This document shows, in pieces, positions 15,356 to 22,356 of a stretch of DNA of 25,187 bases (the first letter of the stretch is position 1; each line of letters opens with the position of its first letter). Source of the stretch: Oscillospiraceae bacterium (GTDB taxonomy: Bacteria > Bacillota > Clostridia > Oscillospirales > Oscillospiraceae); assembly GCA_020866945.1 (NCBI GenBank), contig JAJBVW010000054.1, positions 1-25,187 of the forward strand, given 5' to 3'. Under the pieces are notes generated by a model. That model was not told the origin of the DNA, made no database searches, and saw nothing but the letters and a program-made list of their open reading frames with translations. Both the position numbers and the translations under genes were made by a program.

Positions 15356-15384
15356 ATTATATACCAAAACCGCCGACTCTGCAA
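15356..15384 (-). promoter_or_regulatory. Promoter of the PMT-family gene
   Basis: A perfect TATAAT (15356-15361) with TTGCAG (15379-15384) 17 bases upstream on the minus strand. It lies about 50 bases before the ATG and confirms the start at 15307. Confidence 0.65.
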
Positions 15385-15439
15385 GCCGCCGTGAAAAGAC
15401 CTCACATATAAACACAGGAATGCCGGGCGAGGGATAGTA

Positions 15440-15480
15440 AGAGGCCTGCATCGAAACCGAGATTTTGATGCAGGCCCTCT
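15440..15480 (-). terminator. Hairpin after the VanX-like gene
   Basis: A 13-bp stem with one bulged base (15440-15452 with 15467-15480) lies just after the dipeptidase stop. There is no proper U-tract on the minus strand (tail TACTATCCC), so it may be a factor-dependent end or an mRNA-stabilising hairpin. The adjacent GGGCGAGGGA (15425-15434) also starts the structured repeat, so this may be a decayed relative. Confidence 0.5.
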
Positions 15481-15482
15481 GT

Positions 15483-16130
15483 TTATTTGATGGGGAAATC
15501 GAAATAGGTGTCCGGGTGCGGCTCCGGGGAGATGTTATAGTGCCAGAACTCGTTTTCCAACGGCTCAAAGCCGCTGGAGAGCATGGCGCTGCGCAGGGTG
15601 TCCCGATTCTTTCGCTGGGCGGGGGTAAGGTTTGGGTAATCCGGCCAGCTGCGCACGTCCATGAAATCAAAGATGGAACCCATGTCCAGTTCCTGATGCG
15701 TTTCTATGTCCACCAGGGTCAGGTCTACCGCCGTCCCCCGGGTGTGGGCGGATTTTCGGTCGATATAGCCCTCATCGAACATTTTCATCTTCTCGATATT
15801 GGGGTAATGAATGGGCTTGCGGCGCTGATCCGCTTCGTCCTCCCCCCAGCGGCAGAAATCGTCCACCGCACGCTGGGGGCGGAAGGCGTCATAGACCTTC
15901 AAAATATAGCCCTGCGGGCGCAGAATGTTCGCCGCTCTCACGCAGCCCTCCGCCACCTGGCGGGAGGCTACTACCAGAGGCCGCTCATATCCTGCGATGG
16001 GACGGCCTATGAAGTTGTCCGTTCCGGCGTATTTCGCGTCGATGATGCAGTCCTCAATCCATTCGTCTAAGTATACAAATCCCTCCGGCAGCTCCCGCGC
16101 CTTGGGGATACAGGCTGTGCTGATATTCAA
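15483..16130 (-). CDS. VanX/DdpX-like D-alanyl-D-alanine dipeptidase (M15D)
   Basis: This 215-residue zinc dipeptidase is predicted to cleave D-Ala-D-Ala in the cytoplasm. KVYDAFRPQRAV holds the substrate-contacting Arg84. SAHTRGTAVDLTL gives zinc ligands His129 and Asp136. NEFWHY gives catalytic Glu194 and zinc ligand His197. No signal peptide is present and the length fits VanX. The start is a TTG: AAGGAG (16139-16144) lies eight bases upstream and no ATG or GTG is suitably placed. No vanH, ligase or two-component genes lie nearby, so glycopeptide resistance is not supported; a nutritional or wall-turnover role like E. coli DdpX is more likely. It follows the DUF819 gene, separated by a terminator-like hairpin, and probably depends on readthrough. 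Confidence 0.9.
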   Translation of the reverse strand: MNISTACIPKARELPEGFVYLDEWIEDCIIDAKYAGTDNFIGRPIAGYERPLVVASRQVAEGCVRAANILRPQGYILKVYDAFRPQRAVDDFCRWGEDEADQRRKPIHYPNIEKMKMFDEGYIDRKSAHTRGTAVDLTLVDIETHQELDMGSIFDFMDVRSWPDYPNLTPAQRKNRDTLRSAMLSSGFEPLENEFWHYNISPEPHPDTYFDFPIK

Positions 16131-16138
16131 TGCTATGT

Positions 16139-16176
16139 CTCCTTAAAAGAGGGGCTGCATCCCTCGATACAGCCCC
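16139..16176 (-). terminator. Terminator-like hairpin joined to the dipeptidase RBS
   Basis: On the minus strand a 7-bp G+C-rich stem (16151-16157 with 16170-16176) is followed by UCUUUU (16145-16150) and then at once by the AAGGAG ribosome binding site (16139-16144) of the dipeptidase. It follows the DUF819 stop by 18 bases. It probably lowers downstream expression, either as a leaky terminator or as an attenuator. Confidence 0.7.
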
Positions 16177-16194
16177 GGGGTATCGTTTGCGTGC

Positions 16195-17436
16195 TTATCC
16201 TGCGCCCAGGATGATGCCTACTATGGTGCCGAGGTAGTTGCCGACCACATAGCCCAGCACGCCGCAGAGCATGGCGGGGCCGACAAGGGCCGTCCAGCCC
16301 TGGGAGATGGCCATGCCGGCCGCTGTGGTGGGGCCGCCGATGTTGGCGTTGGAGGCGATGATGGCGTCCTCAAGGTTGAACTTGAAGATCTTGGCGGAGA
16401 TGAAGCAGAAGAGCATATTCACCACCACCATGATGAGGGTGAACACCAGCAGCAGAGGCGCCTCGGTGACGACGGTGTAGATGCTGGCGGGAACGCCAAT
16501 CACGAACAGGAACAGGTAAATCAGGTAGGTGCCAATCTCCTGAGAGCCGTGGAGCTTCTCCACCGGCTTGGAGAAGAAGGTGGCCACGATAACGGAGATG
16601 GTGGTAATCCACACGTACTGGCTGCCGAAGAACTTGCCGACGAAGTCCATGAACGCGCCGGGATCCTCCGGCACCAGGGCGGAGAACAGGCCCGCGATAA
16701 TCTGGGAGACCCACACCACGGCCACAGCATAGGCCAGGTTCATGGCGATGTCCTTCAGAGAGATGTCCTTGCGGTTCCAGAACGCGGCGGCCTGGGTCTG
16801 GGCAGCCTCCTTGCTGACGCCGGCCTCCACCGCGTCGATGTGGGGATGGCTGAACTTGCTGCGGAAAAACCGCATTCCCGCGAAGGCAATCAGTACGAAG
16901 AAGTAAAGCGCCATCAGCAGGTTGTCCGCCACGGTGGCGGAGGCGGTATAGGCGTTATTGAACTGGGAGGCCATGGCCGCGAAGTTCACGCCGCCGCCGA
17001 TGTAGGAGCCGGTCATCATGGCGGCCACGCCCGCGAGGCCCTCGGCGTCCCCGAAGGGGCCGCGCAGCAGGAAATAGGCGAGAAACGCGCCCACAACGGT
17101 GCCGACCGCACCGATGAGGAATATCACCAGCATACGGCCGGTTTCCTTCCAGATACGCTTGAGGTTGCACTGCAAAAGCAGCAGGGGGATGCCAATGGGC
17201 ACCACGATGCCCCAGACCACGTCGTCATACAAGGGGCAGCTGGTGGGGATAATGCCGATGTTGGCCATGACCATGGCCAGGATCAGTGCGATGATCGCGC
17301 CAGAGATTTTCGAGGCCCAGTTATACTTCTGCTCCAGCCAGATGGAGAAGGCAACGGAAATACACATCACGGCCAGAAGGCCGATGGTGTTGTCCGCCTG
17401 GATCAGAGGATGGCCCAGGATTGCTTCAAACAACAT
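16195..17436 (-). CDS. DUF819 family membrane protein
   Basis: This 413-residue polytopic protein (about ten or more helices) matches DUF819, a conserved integral membrane family without an assigned reaction (B. subtilis YjcL type). Characteristic glycine-rich pieces are MMTGSYIGGGVNFAAMA (about residues 140-156) and ASNANIGGPTTAAGMAISQGWTALVGPAMLCGVLGYVVGNYLG near the C-terminus. These form a two-fold pattern like re-entrant segments of secondary transporters. A transporter role is inference. The ATG at 17436 has AGGGAGG eight bases upstream, and a good promoter precedes it. The adjacent cytoplasmic D-Ala-D-Ala dipeptidase suggests a link to muropeptide or dipeptide handling. Confidence 0.9.
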   Translation of the reverse strand: MLFEAILGHPLIQADNTIGLLAVMCISVAFSIWLEQKYNWASKISGAIIALILAMVMANIGIIPTSCPLYDDVVWGIVVPIGIPLLLLQCNLKRIWKETGRMLVIFLIGAVGTVVGAFLAYFLLRGPFGDAEGLAGVAAMMTGSYIGGGVNFAAMASQFNNAYTASATVADNLLMALYFFVLIAFAGMRFFRSKFSHPHIDAVEAGVSKEAAQTQAAAFWNRKDISLKDIAMNLAYAVAVVWVSQIIAGLFSALVPEDPGAFMDFVGKFFGSQYVWITTISVIVATFFSKPVEKLHGSQEIGTYLIYLFLFVIGVPASIYTVVTEAPLLLVFTLIMVVVNMLFCFISAKIFKFNLEDAIIASNANIGGPTTAAGMAISQGWTALVGPAMLCGVLGYVVGNYLGTIVGIILGAG

Positions 17437-17469
17437 AGGATTGTCCTCCCTAAATTTTATGTCTCTTCT

Positions 17470-17498
17470 ATTATAAGCGATTATTGTTTTTTAATCAA
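17470..17498 (-). promoter_or_regulatory. Promoter of the DUF819-dipeptidase unit
   Basis: TTGATT (17493-17498) and a perfect TATAAT (17470-17475) are 17 bases apart on the minus strand, within an A+T-rich tract about 35 bases before the ATG. Confidence 0.75.
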
Positions 17499-17537
17499 TA
17501 AAAAATTATGTATCCGACAAAATACTACATTTTTAAC

Positions 17538-17568
17538 AAAAGAAAACTGCCGAACATAGTCGGCAGTT
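17538..17568 (-). terminator. Terminator after the HtrA gene
   Basis: A perfect 9-bp stem (17545-17553 with 17560-17568) and six-base loop are followed on the minus strand by TTCTTTTG. A second U-run (17571-17577) behind a weak 4-bp stem lies just upstream. Confidence 0.82.
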
Positions 17569-17674
17569 GGAAAAAAATCCCAAAAACGGGAAGTCACTCT
17601 CTCACGAAAGACGCGCCGCCCTATTCCGAAGCCTAAAAGGGCCGCAGGAAAGGGACGGCACGGTTATTAGCGTT

Positions 17675-19081
17675 TTACGCATTGGCTGATTCATCGCTCG
17701 CGAAGGGCGCCTGTGCTTCCTGGGCCTGGGCAGGCAGCTCCTCGTCGAACACCACCGTGACGGTGATATAGTCCTGGCTGCGATAGATGGTAAGCTCCGC
17801 GCTGTCCCCGGCCCAGTACTGCTTCACCTGTTCCAGGAGGGCGGATTTATCCAGCACCTCCGTGCCGTCGATTGCTACGATGATGTCCCCTGGCTGGACG
17901 CCAGCCTCCTGGGAGCAGCTCCCCTCCTCCACAGCATAGACGTAGACCCCCTGCACCATGCCGTAATACATGGCCACACTGGGGGAGACGGTGGTCAGGG
18001 TCAGGCCCAGGTACGCCTTGCCGGACACATAGCCGTTGGTGATAAGCTCATTCGCGATGGAGGCGGCGTCGGTGATGGGAATGGCGAAGCCAAGGCCCTC
18101 CACCCCGTCGTCGGAATATTTGGCGGTGACGATGCCCACCACCTGCCCATAGGCGTTATAGACCGGCCCGCCGGAGTTGCCGCTGTTCACTGCCGCGTCA
18201 ATCTGGAACATATTGACGGTGATGTTCTCGTCCGTGGTGATAAGCCGGTCAAGGGCGGACACGATGCCGTAGGTCATGGTATAGGTCAGCTCCCCCAGGG
18301 GATTTCCCACAGCGTAGATGGTCTGGCCCACGGCCAGCGCGTCCGAATCCCCCAGCGTGGCGGCGTTCAGGCCCTCCGCCTCGATTTTCAGCACCGCGAG
18401 GTCGCTGTCCGACTCCACGCCGGTCACGTCCGCCGCGTAGGTCTCCCCGTCGTGGAGCATGACGTTGACGGTGTAGCCCCCGGTATAGGCGGATTCGATA
18501 ACGTGATAGTTCGTCAGGATATAGCCGTCCTCGCTCAAAATGATGCCGGAGCCGGCCACGCTGGTGGAGCTGGCCTGGCCGAAGACGTTATATTGGTCGA
18601 TGGAGGTGGAGATGCCCACAACCTGCTCGCAGGCCAGCACGTATATCTCCTCCGCCGTGAGGGTCTCCGATTCCCCATCTGTCTCCTCTATCGAGAGCGG
18701 CAGGGATTCCGTGACGGCGGCCTGGGCGGACTGCATCTCGTCGTAGATGTCAAGCTCGTCTGTTTCCTCGGTCTCCGCCGTCTCGGTTATTTGCTTCCGC
18801 AGATAGAAATACATGGCCCCGATGCCCGCCGCGCCGGCCACCAGAATACACACCAGGCATATGGCGATGACGGCCCCCAGGCCGAAATTCCGTTTTTTCC
18901 GTGCGGGTCTCCGGCCGGCCTGGTCGTTATAACTCCGGGCCGGATTATAGCCATAGGAGGTGTTCCCCTCCGAGGTGGTGTAATAGGCGTCGCTGTAGGC
19001 GGAACGGCTCTCCTCCGGGCGGATATAGTGATATTCAGATTCCTCCGCTCCAAAGGAACGGTCACGCTTGTCGTTGCTCAA
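17675..19081 (-). CDS. htrA: HtrA/DegP-type membrane-anchored serine protease with PDZ
   Basis: This 468-residue trypsin-like (S1C) protease performs quality control of exported proteins at the outer membrane face. A polar, Tyr/Ser-rich cytoplasmic tail (1-63) is followed by a membrane helix (about 68-93) and an acidic linker. The protease domain carries His193 (TNYHVIE), Asp227 (SDSDLAVLK) and Ser303 (NSGNSGGPV). One PDZ domain (about 350-455, YLGLTLTTV...GVQPGDIIVAIDG) ends the protein. The start is TTG: AGGAGG (19090-19095) lies eight bases upstream, an in-frame TAG stands two codons earlier, and the first internal Met is inside the membrane helix. It is a single-gene transcript, divergent from the MATE gene. 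Which of HtrA, HtrB or YyxA it matches best is not clear. Confidence 0.93.
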   Translation of the reverse strand: MSNDKRDRSFGAEESEYHYIRPEESRSAYSDAYYTTSEGNTSYGYNPARSYNDQAGRRPARKKRNFGLGAVIAICLVCILVAGAAGIGAMYFYLRKQITETAETEETDELDIYDEMQSAQAAVTESLPLSIEETDGESETLTAEEIYVLACEQVVGISTSIDQYNVFGQASSTSVAGSGIILSEDGYILTNYHVIESAYTGGYTVNVMLHDGETYAADVTGVESDSDLAVLKIEAEGLNAATLGDSDALAVGQTIYAVGNPLGELTYTMTYGIVSALDRLITTDENITVNMFQIDAAVNSGNSGGPVYNAYGQVVGIVTAKYSDDGVEGLGFAIPITDAASIANELITNGYVSGKAYLGLTLTTVSPSVAMYYGMVQGVYVYAVEEGSCSQEAGVQPGDIIVAIDGTEVLDKSALLEQVKQYWAGDSAELTIYRSQDYITVTVVFDEELPAQAQEAQAPFASDESANA

Positions 19082-19379
19082 GTTCTATGCCTCCTAAGCG
19101 CAGCGCCAATGCGCCGATGCAATATAAGCATTATGTATGATACAGAATACTTATTACAGAAATATTAACAGTTTGAAAACCTGCCGTCAACAGTTTTCCC
19201 GCATTTCCGCCGAAAAAAGTCGAACAAGCCCTATCGAGGCAAAAAAATTTTCCCTGTCCGCTTGCAGAGCGGCAAAGGCGTGCTATAATTGTGTACATAG
19301 ATGATAATTATTTTGAATTACAAAATAGAAGAAAGCTATTAATGCATCCCGTCTCTGGCGGGGTAAAGGAGGGATTTCT
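19082..19379. promoter_or_regulatory. Divergent control region of htrA and the MATE gene
   Basis: This 298-base gap contains the htrA ribosome binding site and A+T-rich DNA with several CATAAT or TATATT-like hexamers but no clear -35 for htrA. The MATE promoter and leader occupy the right half. I see no operator palindrome typical of CssR or another stress regulator. Confidence 0.4.
19262..19289 (+). promoter_or_regulatory. Extended -10 promoter of the MATE gene
   Basis: TGCTATAAT (19281-19289) is a perfect -10 with the TGn extension. TTGCAG (19262-19267) sits 16 bases upstream as a weak -35. The leader to the ATG is about 85 bases. Confidence 0.7.
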
Positions 19380-20714
19380 ATGCAGGACTTGACTGAGGGC
19401 CGGCCCCTGAAGGTGCTGTGGGTCTTTTCCATCCCCCTGCTGCTGTCCACGGCGTTCCAGCAGCTGTATAACATCGCGGACAGCGTCATTGTAGGGCGGT
19501 TCACCGGCTCCGTAGGGCTTGCGGCCATCGGGGCCGCCTATCCGATTACCCTGTTTTTCATCGCCTGCGCCACAGGCGCCAGCATGGGCTGTTCGGTAAT
19601 CATCGGGCCGATATATGGAGCAAAGGACTGGCGAAAGCTGAAAAGCGCCGCCTCCACGGCGCTCATCTCCATGACCGCGCTGGGCGTTCTTCTGGCGGTG
19701 CTGGGCGTGTGCCTGGCCGGGCCGCTCATGACGCTTTTAAACGCGAACGACACCATTTTTGCCGACGCGAAAAGCTATCTTTCTATCTATTCCATCGGCG
19801 TGCTGTTCATGATGGCCTACAACACTGCCTCCTCCATCTTCACCGGCATGGGAGACTCCAGGCGGCCGCTGTATTTTCTCCTGTTTTCCAGCGTTCTGAA
19901 CGTGGTGCTGGACATCATCGCCGTCGGCCCGCTGGGCATGGGCGTGGCAGGAGCCGCATGGGCCACCACTGTCAGCCAGGCTGTCGCCGCCGTCCTGTCC
20001 ACCGCCCTGGCGCTGCGCCGGGTGGGGCGGCTGGAGACGGCGGAGAAGGCCCCTCTGTTCGACGGGGAGCTTTTAAAGCAGATGTGCCGCCTGGCCCTGC
20101 CCAGCATTTTCCAGCAGGGCTGCGTGGCCCTGACGCACACCATTTTGCAGAGCCTTGTGAACACCTTCGACGTGGCGGTCATCGCCGGGTACGAGGCGGC
20201 CTCCAAGCTGCACAACTTCGCTTATATGAGCTTCAACACCATGGGCACGGCCCTCTCCAGCTTCACCGCCCAGTGCTGGGGCGCGGGCAAGCGCAAGCGC
20301 ATTAAGGAGGGCTTCTGGGTCTCCACGGGCATATGCTTTGCGCTGACCATGGTGGTCATCGCCATCTTCCAGATTTTCCCCAAGGCCCTGATCGGTCTGT
20401 TCGTGGACGCGGACGCGGAGGCCCAGGTCATCGAGGTGGGGGTCAATTACCTGCGAATCATTTCCCCGGTATACACGGTTATCTGCTTCATCATCACCAC
20501 CGGCGGCCTGTTGCGCGGCCTTGGCAAGAGTATGACCTTCTTCGTGGAGACCGTGGCGGAGTTCACCGTCCGCGTGGTCATGTGCTTTGTGCTGACAAGC
20601 GCCCTTGCAAGCTATACGGGCCTGATGTGGGCGTGGTACTTCGGCTCCTCCGTGGGCTTTATCCTGTGCGTGATGCTGTATATCCGGCAGAAAAACACGC
20701 TGCTGCGGGAATAA
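19380..20714 (+). CDS. MATE family efflux transporter
   Basis: This 444-residue inner-membrane protein has about 12 helices in two related halves and belongs to the multidrug and toxic compound extrusion family, exporting cationic or other small molecules by Na+ or H+ antiport. The N-terminal motif MQDLTEGRPLKVLWVFSIPLLLSTAFQQLYNIADSVIVGRFTG is characteristic of the DinF/Clostridial group. GMGDSRRPLYFLLFSSVLNVVLDII in the first half and TTGGLLRGLGKSMTFF in the second are the repeated family motifs. The ATG has AGGAGG seven bases upstream. It is a single-gene transcript with its own promoter and terminator; substrate unknown. Confidence 0.95.
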   Translation: MQDLTEGRPLKVLWVFSIPLLLSTAFQQLYNIADSVIVGRFTGSVGLAAIGAAYPITLFFIACATGASMGCSVIIGPIYGAKDWRKLKSAASTALISMTALGVLLAVLGVCLAGPLMTLLNANDTIFADAKSYLSIYSIGVLFMMAYNTASSIFTGMGDSRRPLYFLLFSSVLNVVLDIIAVGPLGMGVAGAAWATTVSQAVAAVLSTALALRRVGRLETAEKAPLFDGELLKQMCRLALPSIFQQGCVALTHTILQSLVNTFDVAVIAGYEAASKLHNFAYMSFNTMGTALSSFTAQCWGAGKRKRIKEGFWVSTGICFALTMVVIAIFQIFPKALIGLFVDADAEAQVIEVGVNYLRIISPVYTVICFIITTGGLLRGLGKSMTFFVETVAEFTVRVVMCFVLTSALASYTGLMWAWYFGSSVGFILCVMLYIRQKNTLLRE

Positions 20715-20737
20715 GGGCTTTATTTTCCCCGATAACG

Positions 20738-20782
20738 CAAGGGAGCGACGGCTTAAAACGCTGTCGCTCCCTTGTTCGTTTT
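20738..20782 (+). terminator. Terminator after the MATE gene
   Basis: A perfect 12-bp stem (20738-20749 with 20763-20774) is followed by TTCGTTTT on the plus strand. It sits between convergent genes and may also slow transcription from the other side, although that tail is not U-rich. Confidence 0.85.
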
Positions 20783-20797
20783 CCGCACATCGAAAGG

Positions 20798-21289
20798 TTA
20801 CGCATCCAGACCATAGATAGAGGCCAGCAGGCTTTTCCCCGTGTCCGTCCGAAATACGTTATGGCAAAACGTCGCGATTGCCTGTTTGCTCATGCCGCTT
20901 TCCGAGGCGTTCACGATAAAATCCGCTTCGACCAGGATCTGATAGTCCGCGTCTTCAATATTCTCAAACGTGTGATGATGCCCCACCAGATAGCAGATTC
21001 TTTCCAGCTGCTCCGCCGGCAGTCCGAAATCCGCGTAAAAATCCCTTGTCAGCGGAACACCCTCTGTCTGCTGGTAAGGCCCCACCGTGCTGCCATATTT
21101 TTCGCGGCACAGGGGACAGGCAATATCATGCGCGATGGCCGCAAGCTCCAGCGTCCTCTGGGCATGGGGATCCAGATGCTCCAGCTCACAGATAGCCTTG
21201 GCATAGCCCCAAACCTTCATAAAATGCTCAATATCATGCACACTGACGTCAAAAAAAAGTAACATTTTTTGGATAGCTGCCGCTGTCAT
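20798..21289 (-). CDS. HD-domain phosphohydrolase-like protein
   Basis: This 163-residue protein has metal-binding residues of the HD superfamily: His18 (SVHDIEHFMKV), His54-Asp55 (AAIAHDIACPL), a His104-His106 run (YLVGHHHTFE) and Asp123 (VEADFIVN). The arrangement fits a small nucleotide or phosphoester hydrolase; the substrate is unknown. GGGGAG lies seven bases before the ATG. It is the last gene of the Fe-S operon, 29 bases after the Rrf2-type regulator, and a second, unrelated-looking HD protein lies two genes upstream. Confidence 0.85.
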   Translation of the reverse strand: MTAAAIQKMLLFFDVSVHDIEHFMKVWGYAKAICELEHLDPHAQRTLELAAIAHDIACPLCREKYGSTVGPYQQTEGVPLTRDFYADFGLPAEQLERICYLVGHHHTFENIEDADYQILVEADFIVNASESGMSKQAIATFCHNVFRTDTGKSLLASIYGLDA

Positions 21290-21318
21290 ATCGCTTCTCC
21301 CCTTCTTATTTTCCCGTG

Positions 21319-21756
21319 TTAAATCACATAATCATTCCCGGCGTTGGCGTTGGCCTTGTCCAGGAGGTCCTGCAGGGTAATGCCCTCCAGATACTCGGTT
21401 ATCACCTTATAGAGGCCGTCCCACATCTCCACGGTGGAGCAGGAGGCGCAGTGCTCGCATTGATTGGGGCTTTCGTCCAGACACTCCACCGGGGCCAGAC
21501 TGCCCTCCACAAGGCGCAGTATCTCCGCCAGATTATACTCTCTCGGCTCCCTGGAGAGGCGATAGCCGCCCTGGGGGCCGCGTATGCCCTTGACAAAGCC
21601 CGCCCGGCTCATGACGGTGACAATCTGCTCCAAATACTTCTGGCTCAGCTCCTGCCGGGCCGCCACGTCCTTCAGGGTGACAAGCCCGCCCTCGCTGTGC
21701 TGGGCCAGGTCTACCATTGTCCGCAGGGCGTACCGGCCCTTGGTTGAGACTCTCAT
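21319..21756 (-). CDS. iscR: Rrf2/IscR-family Fe-S-sensing transcriptional regulator
   Basis: This 145-residue winged-helix regulator has the family start MRVSTKGRYALRTMVDLA and recognition region VTLKDVAARQELSQKYLEQIV...LRSAGF-like (SRAGFVKGIRGPQGGYRLSR). Cys92, Cys100, Cys103 and Cys106 (ECLDESPNQCEHCASC) form the cluster-ligand segment, so it probably binds an Fe-S cluster and senses cluster supply. In many Firmicutes the gene heads the isc operon; here it is fifth. AAGGAG lies eight bases before the ATG. It probably controls the iscS promoter, but I see no definite operator. It could instead be a CymR-type sulfur regulator; the Cys set favours IscR. Confidence 0.9.
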   Translation of the reverse strand: MRVSTKGRYALRTMVDLAQHSEGGLVTLKDVAARQELSQKYLEQIVTVMSRAGFVKGIRGPQGGYRLSREPREYNLAEILRLVEGSLAPVECLDESPNQCEHCASCSTVEMWDGLYKVITEYLEGITLQDLLDKANANAGNDYVI

Positions 21757-21776
21757 TTTGTCAGCTCCTTATTGAT

Positions 21777-22352
21777 TCAGGAAATATTTTCCATTTGGGT
21801 CTGGATGTCGCTCTCACAGGCGCGCATGGCCAGGATGGTCTTCTCCATCAGGGTCTCCAGCGGCCAGCCCAGCATATCCGCGCCGCGCTGGATGACCTCG
21901 CGGGAGCATCCGGCGGCAAAGCCGGACTGCTTGTATTTCTTTTTCAGGCTCTTGACCTCCATGTCCATGACGCTTTTGGACGGGCGCATCAGCGCGGCGG
22001 CCCCGATAAGGCCGGTCAGCTCGTCCGTGCCATAGAGAACCTTTTCCATCTCATGCTCCGGGGCGATGTCCACGGTGAGAAGATACCCGTGGCTGCACGT
22101 GGCGTGGATAATGTCCTCCTCCACGCCGGCGGCGCGCATAAGCTCCTGCTGCTTTATGCAGTGCTGGTCAGGGTACTGCTCGAAATCCAGGTCGTGCAAA
22201 AGGCCCACGACGGCCCACTTGTCCGCCTCGTCCCCATAGCCCAGATCGTTTGCATACCACCGCATGACGCCCTCTACCGTCAGGGCGTGGCGCAGGTGGA
22301 AGGGGTCGTGATTATACTGGGTCAAAAGCGTCCAGGCGTTTTCTCTGTTCAT
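21777..22352 (-). CDS. HD-domain hydrolase (HDIG-type)
   Basis: This 191-residue predicted hydrolase carries the HD pattern His22 (LRHALTVEGVM), His53-Asp54 (GLLHDLDFEQYPDQH), His83, His88 (HATCSHGY) and Asp110. It resembles the COG2316-type family often annotated simply as HDIG proteins; no substrate is known. The start at 22352 has GGAGGAG upstream and lies four bases after the mnmA stop, so it is co-translated with mnmA. The upstream frame extension overlaps mnmA and is not supported. The gap to the Rrf2-type regulator is 20 bases. Confidence 0.88.
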   Translation of the reverse strand: MNRENAWTLLTQYNHDPFHLRHALTVEGVMRWYANDLGYGDEADKWAVVGLLHDLDFEQYPDQHCIKQQELMRAAGVEEDIIHATCSHGYLLTVDIAPEHEMEKVLYGTDELTGLIGAAALMRPSKSVMDMEVKSLKKKYKQSGFAAGCSREVIQRGADMLGWPLETLMEKTILAMRACESDIQTQMENIS

Positions 22353-22356
22353 TGGC

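Noticed and set aside
15308..15670. N-terminal extension of the PMT-family protein
   Set aside because: It would cross a good promoter and the end of the dipeptidase gene; the ATG at 15307 has a proper ribosome binding site.
15483..16130. Vancomycin-resistance cassette
   Set aside because: Only a VanX-like gene is present; there is no vanH, D-Ala-D-Lac ligase or vanRS nearby.
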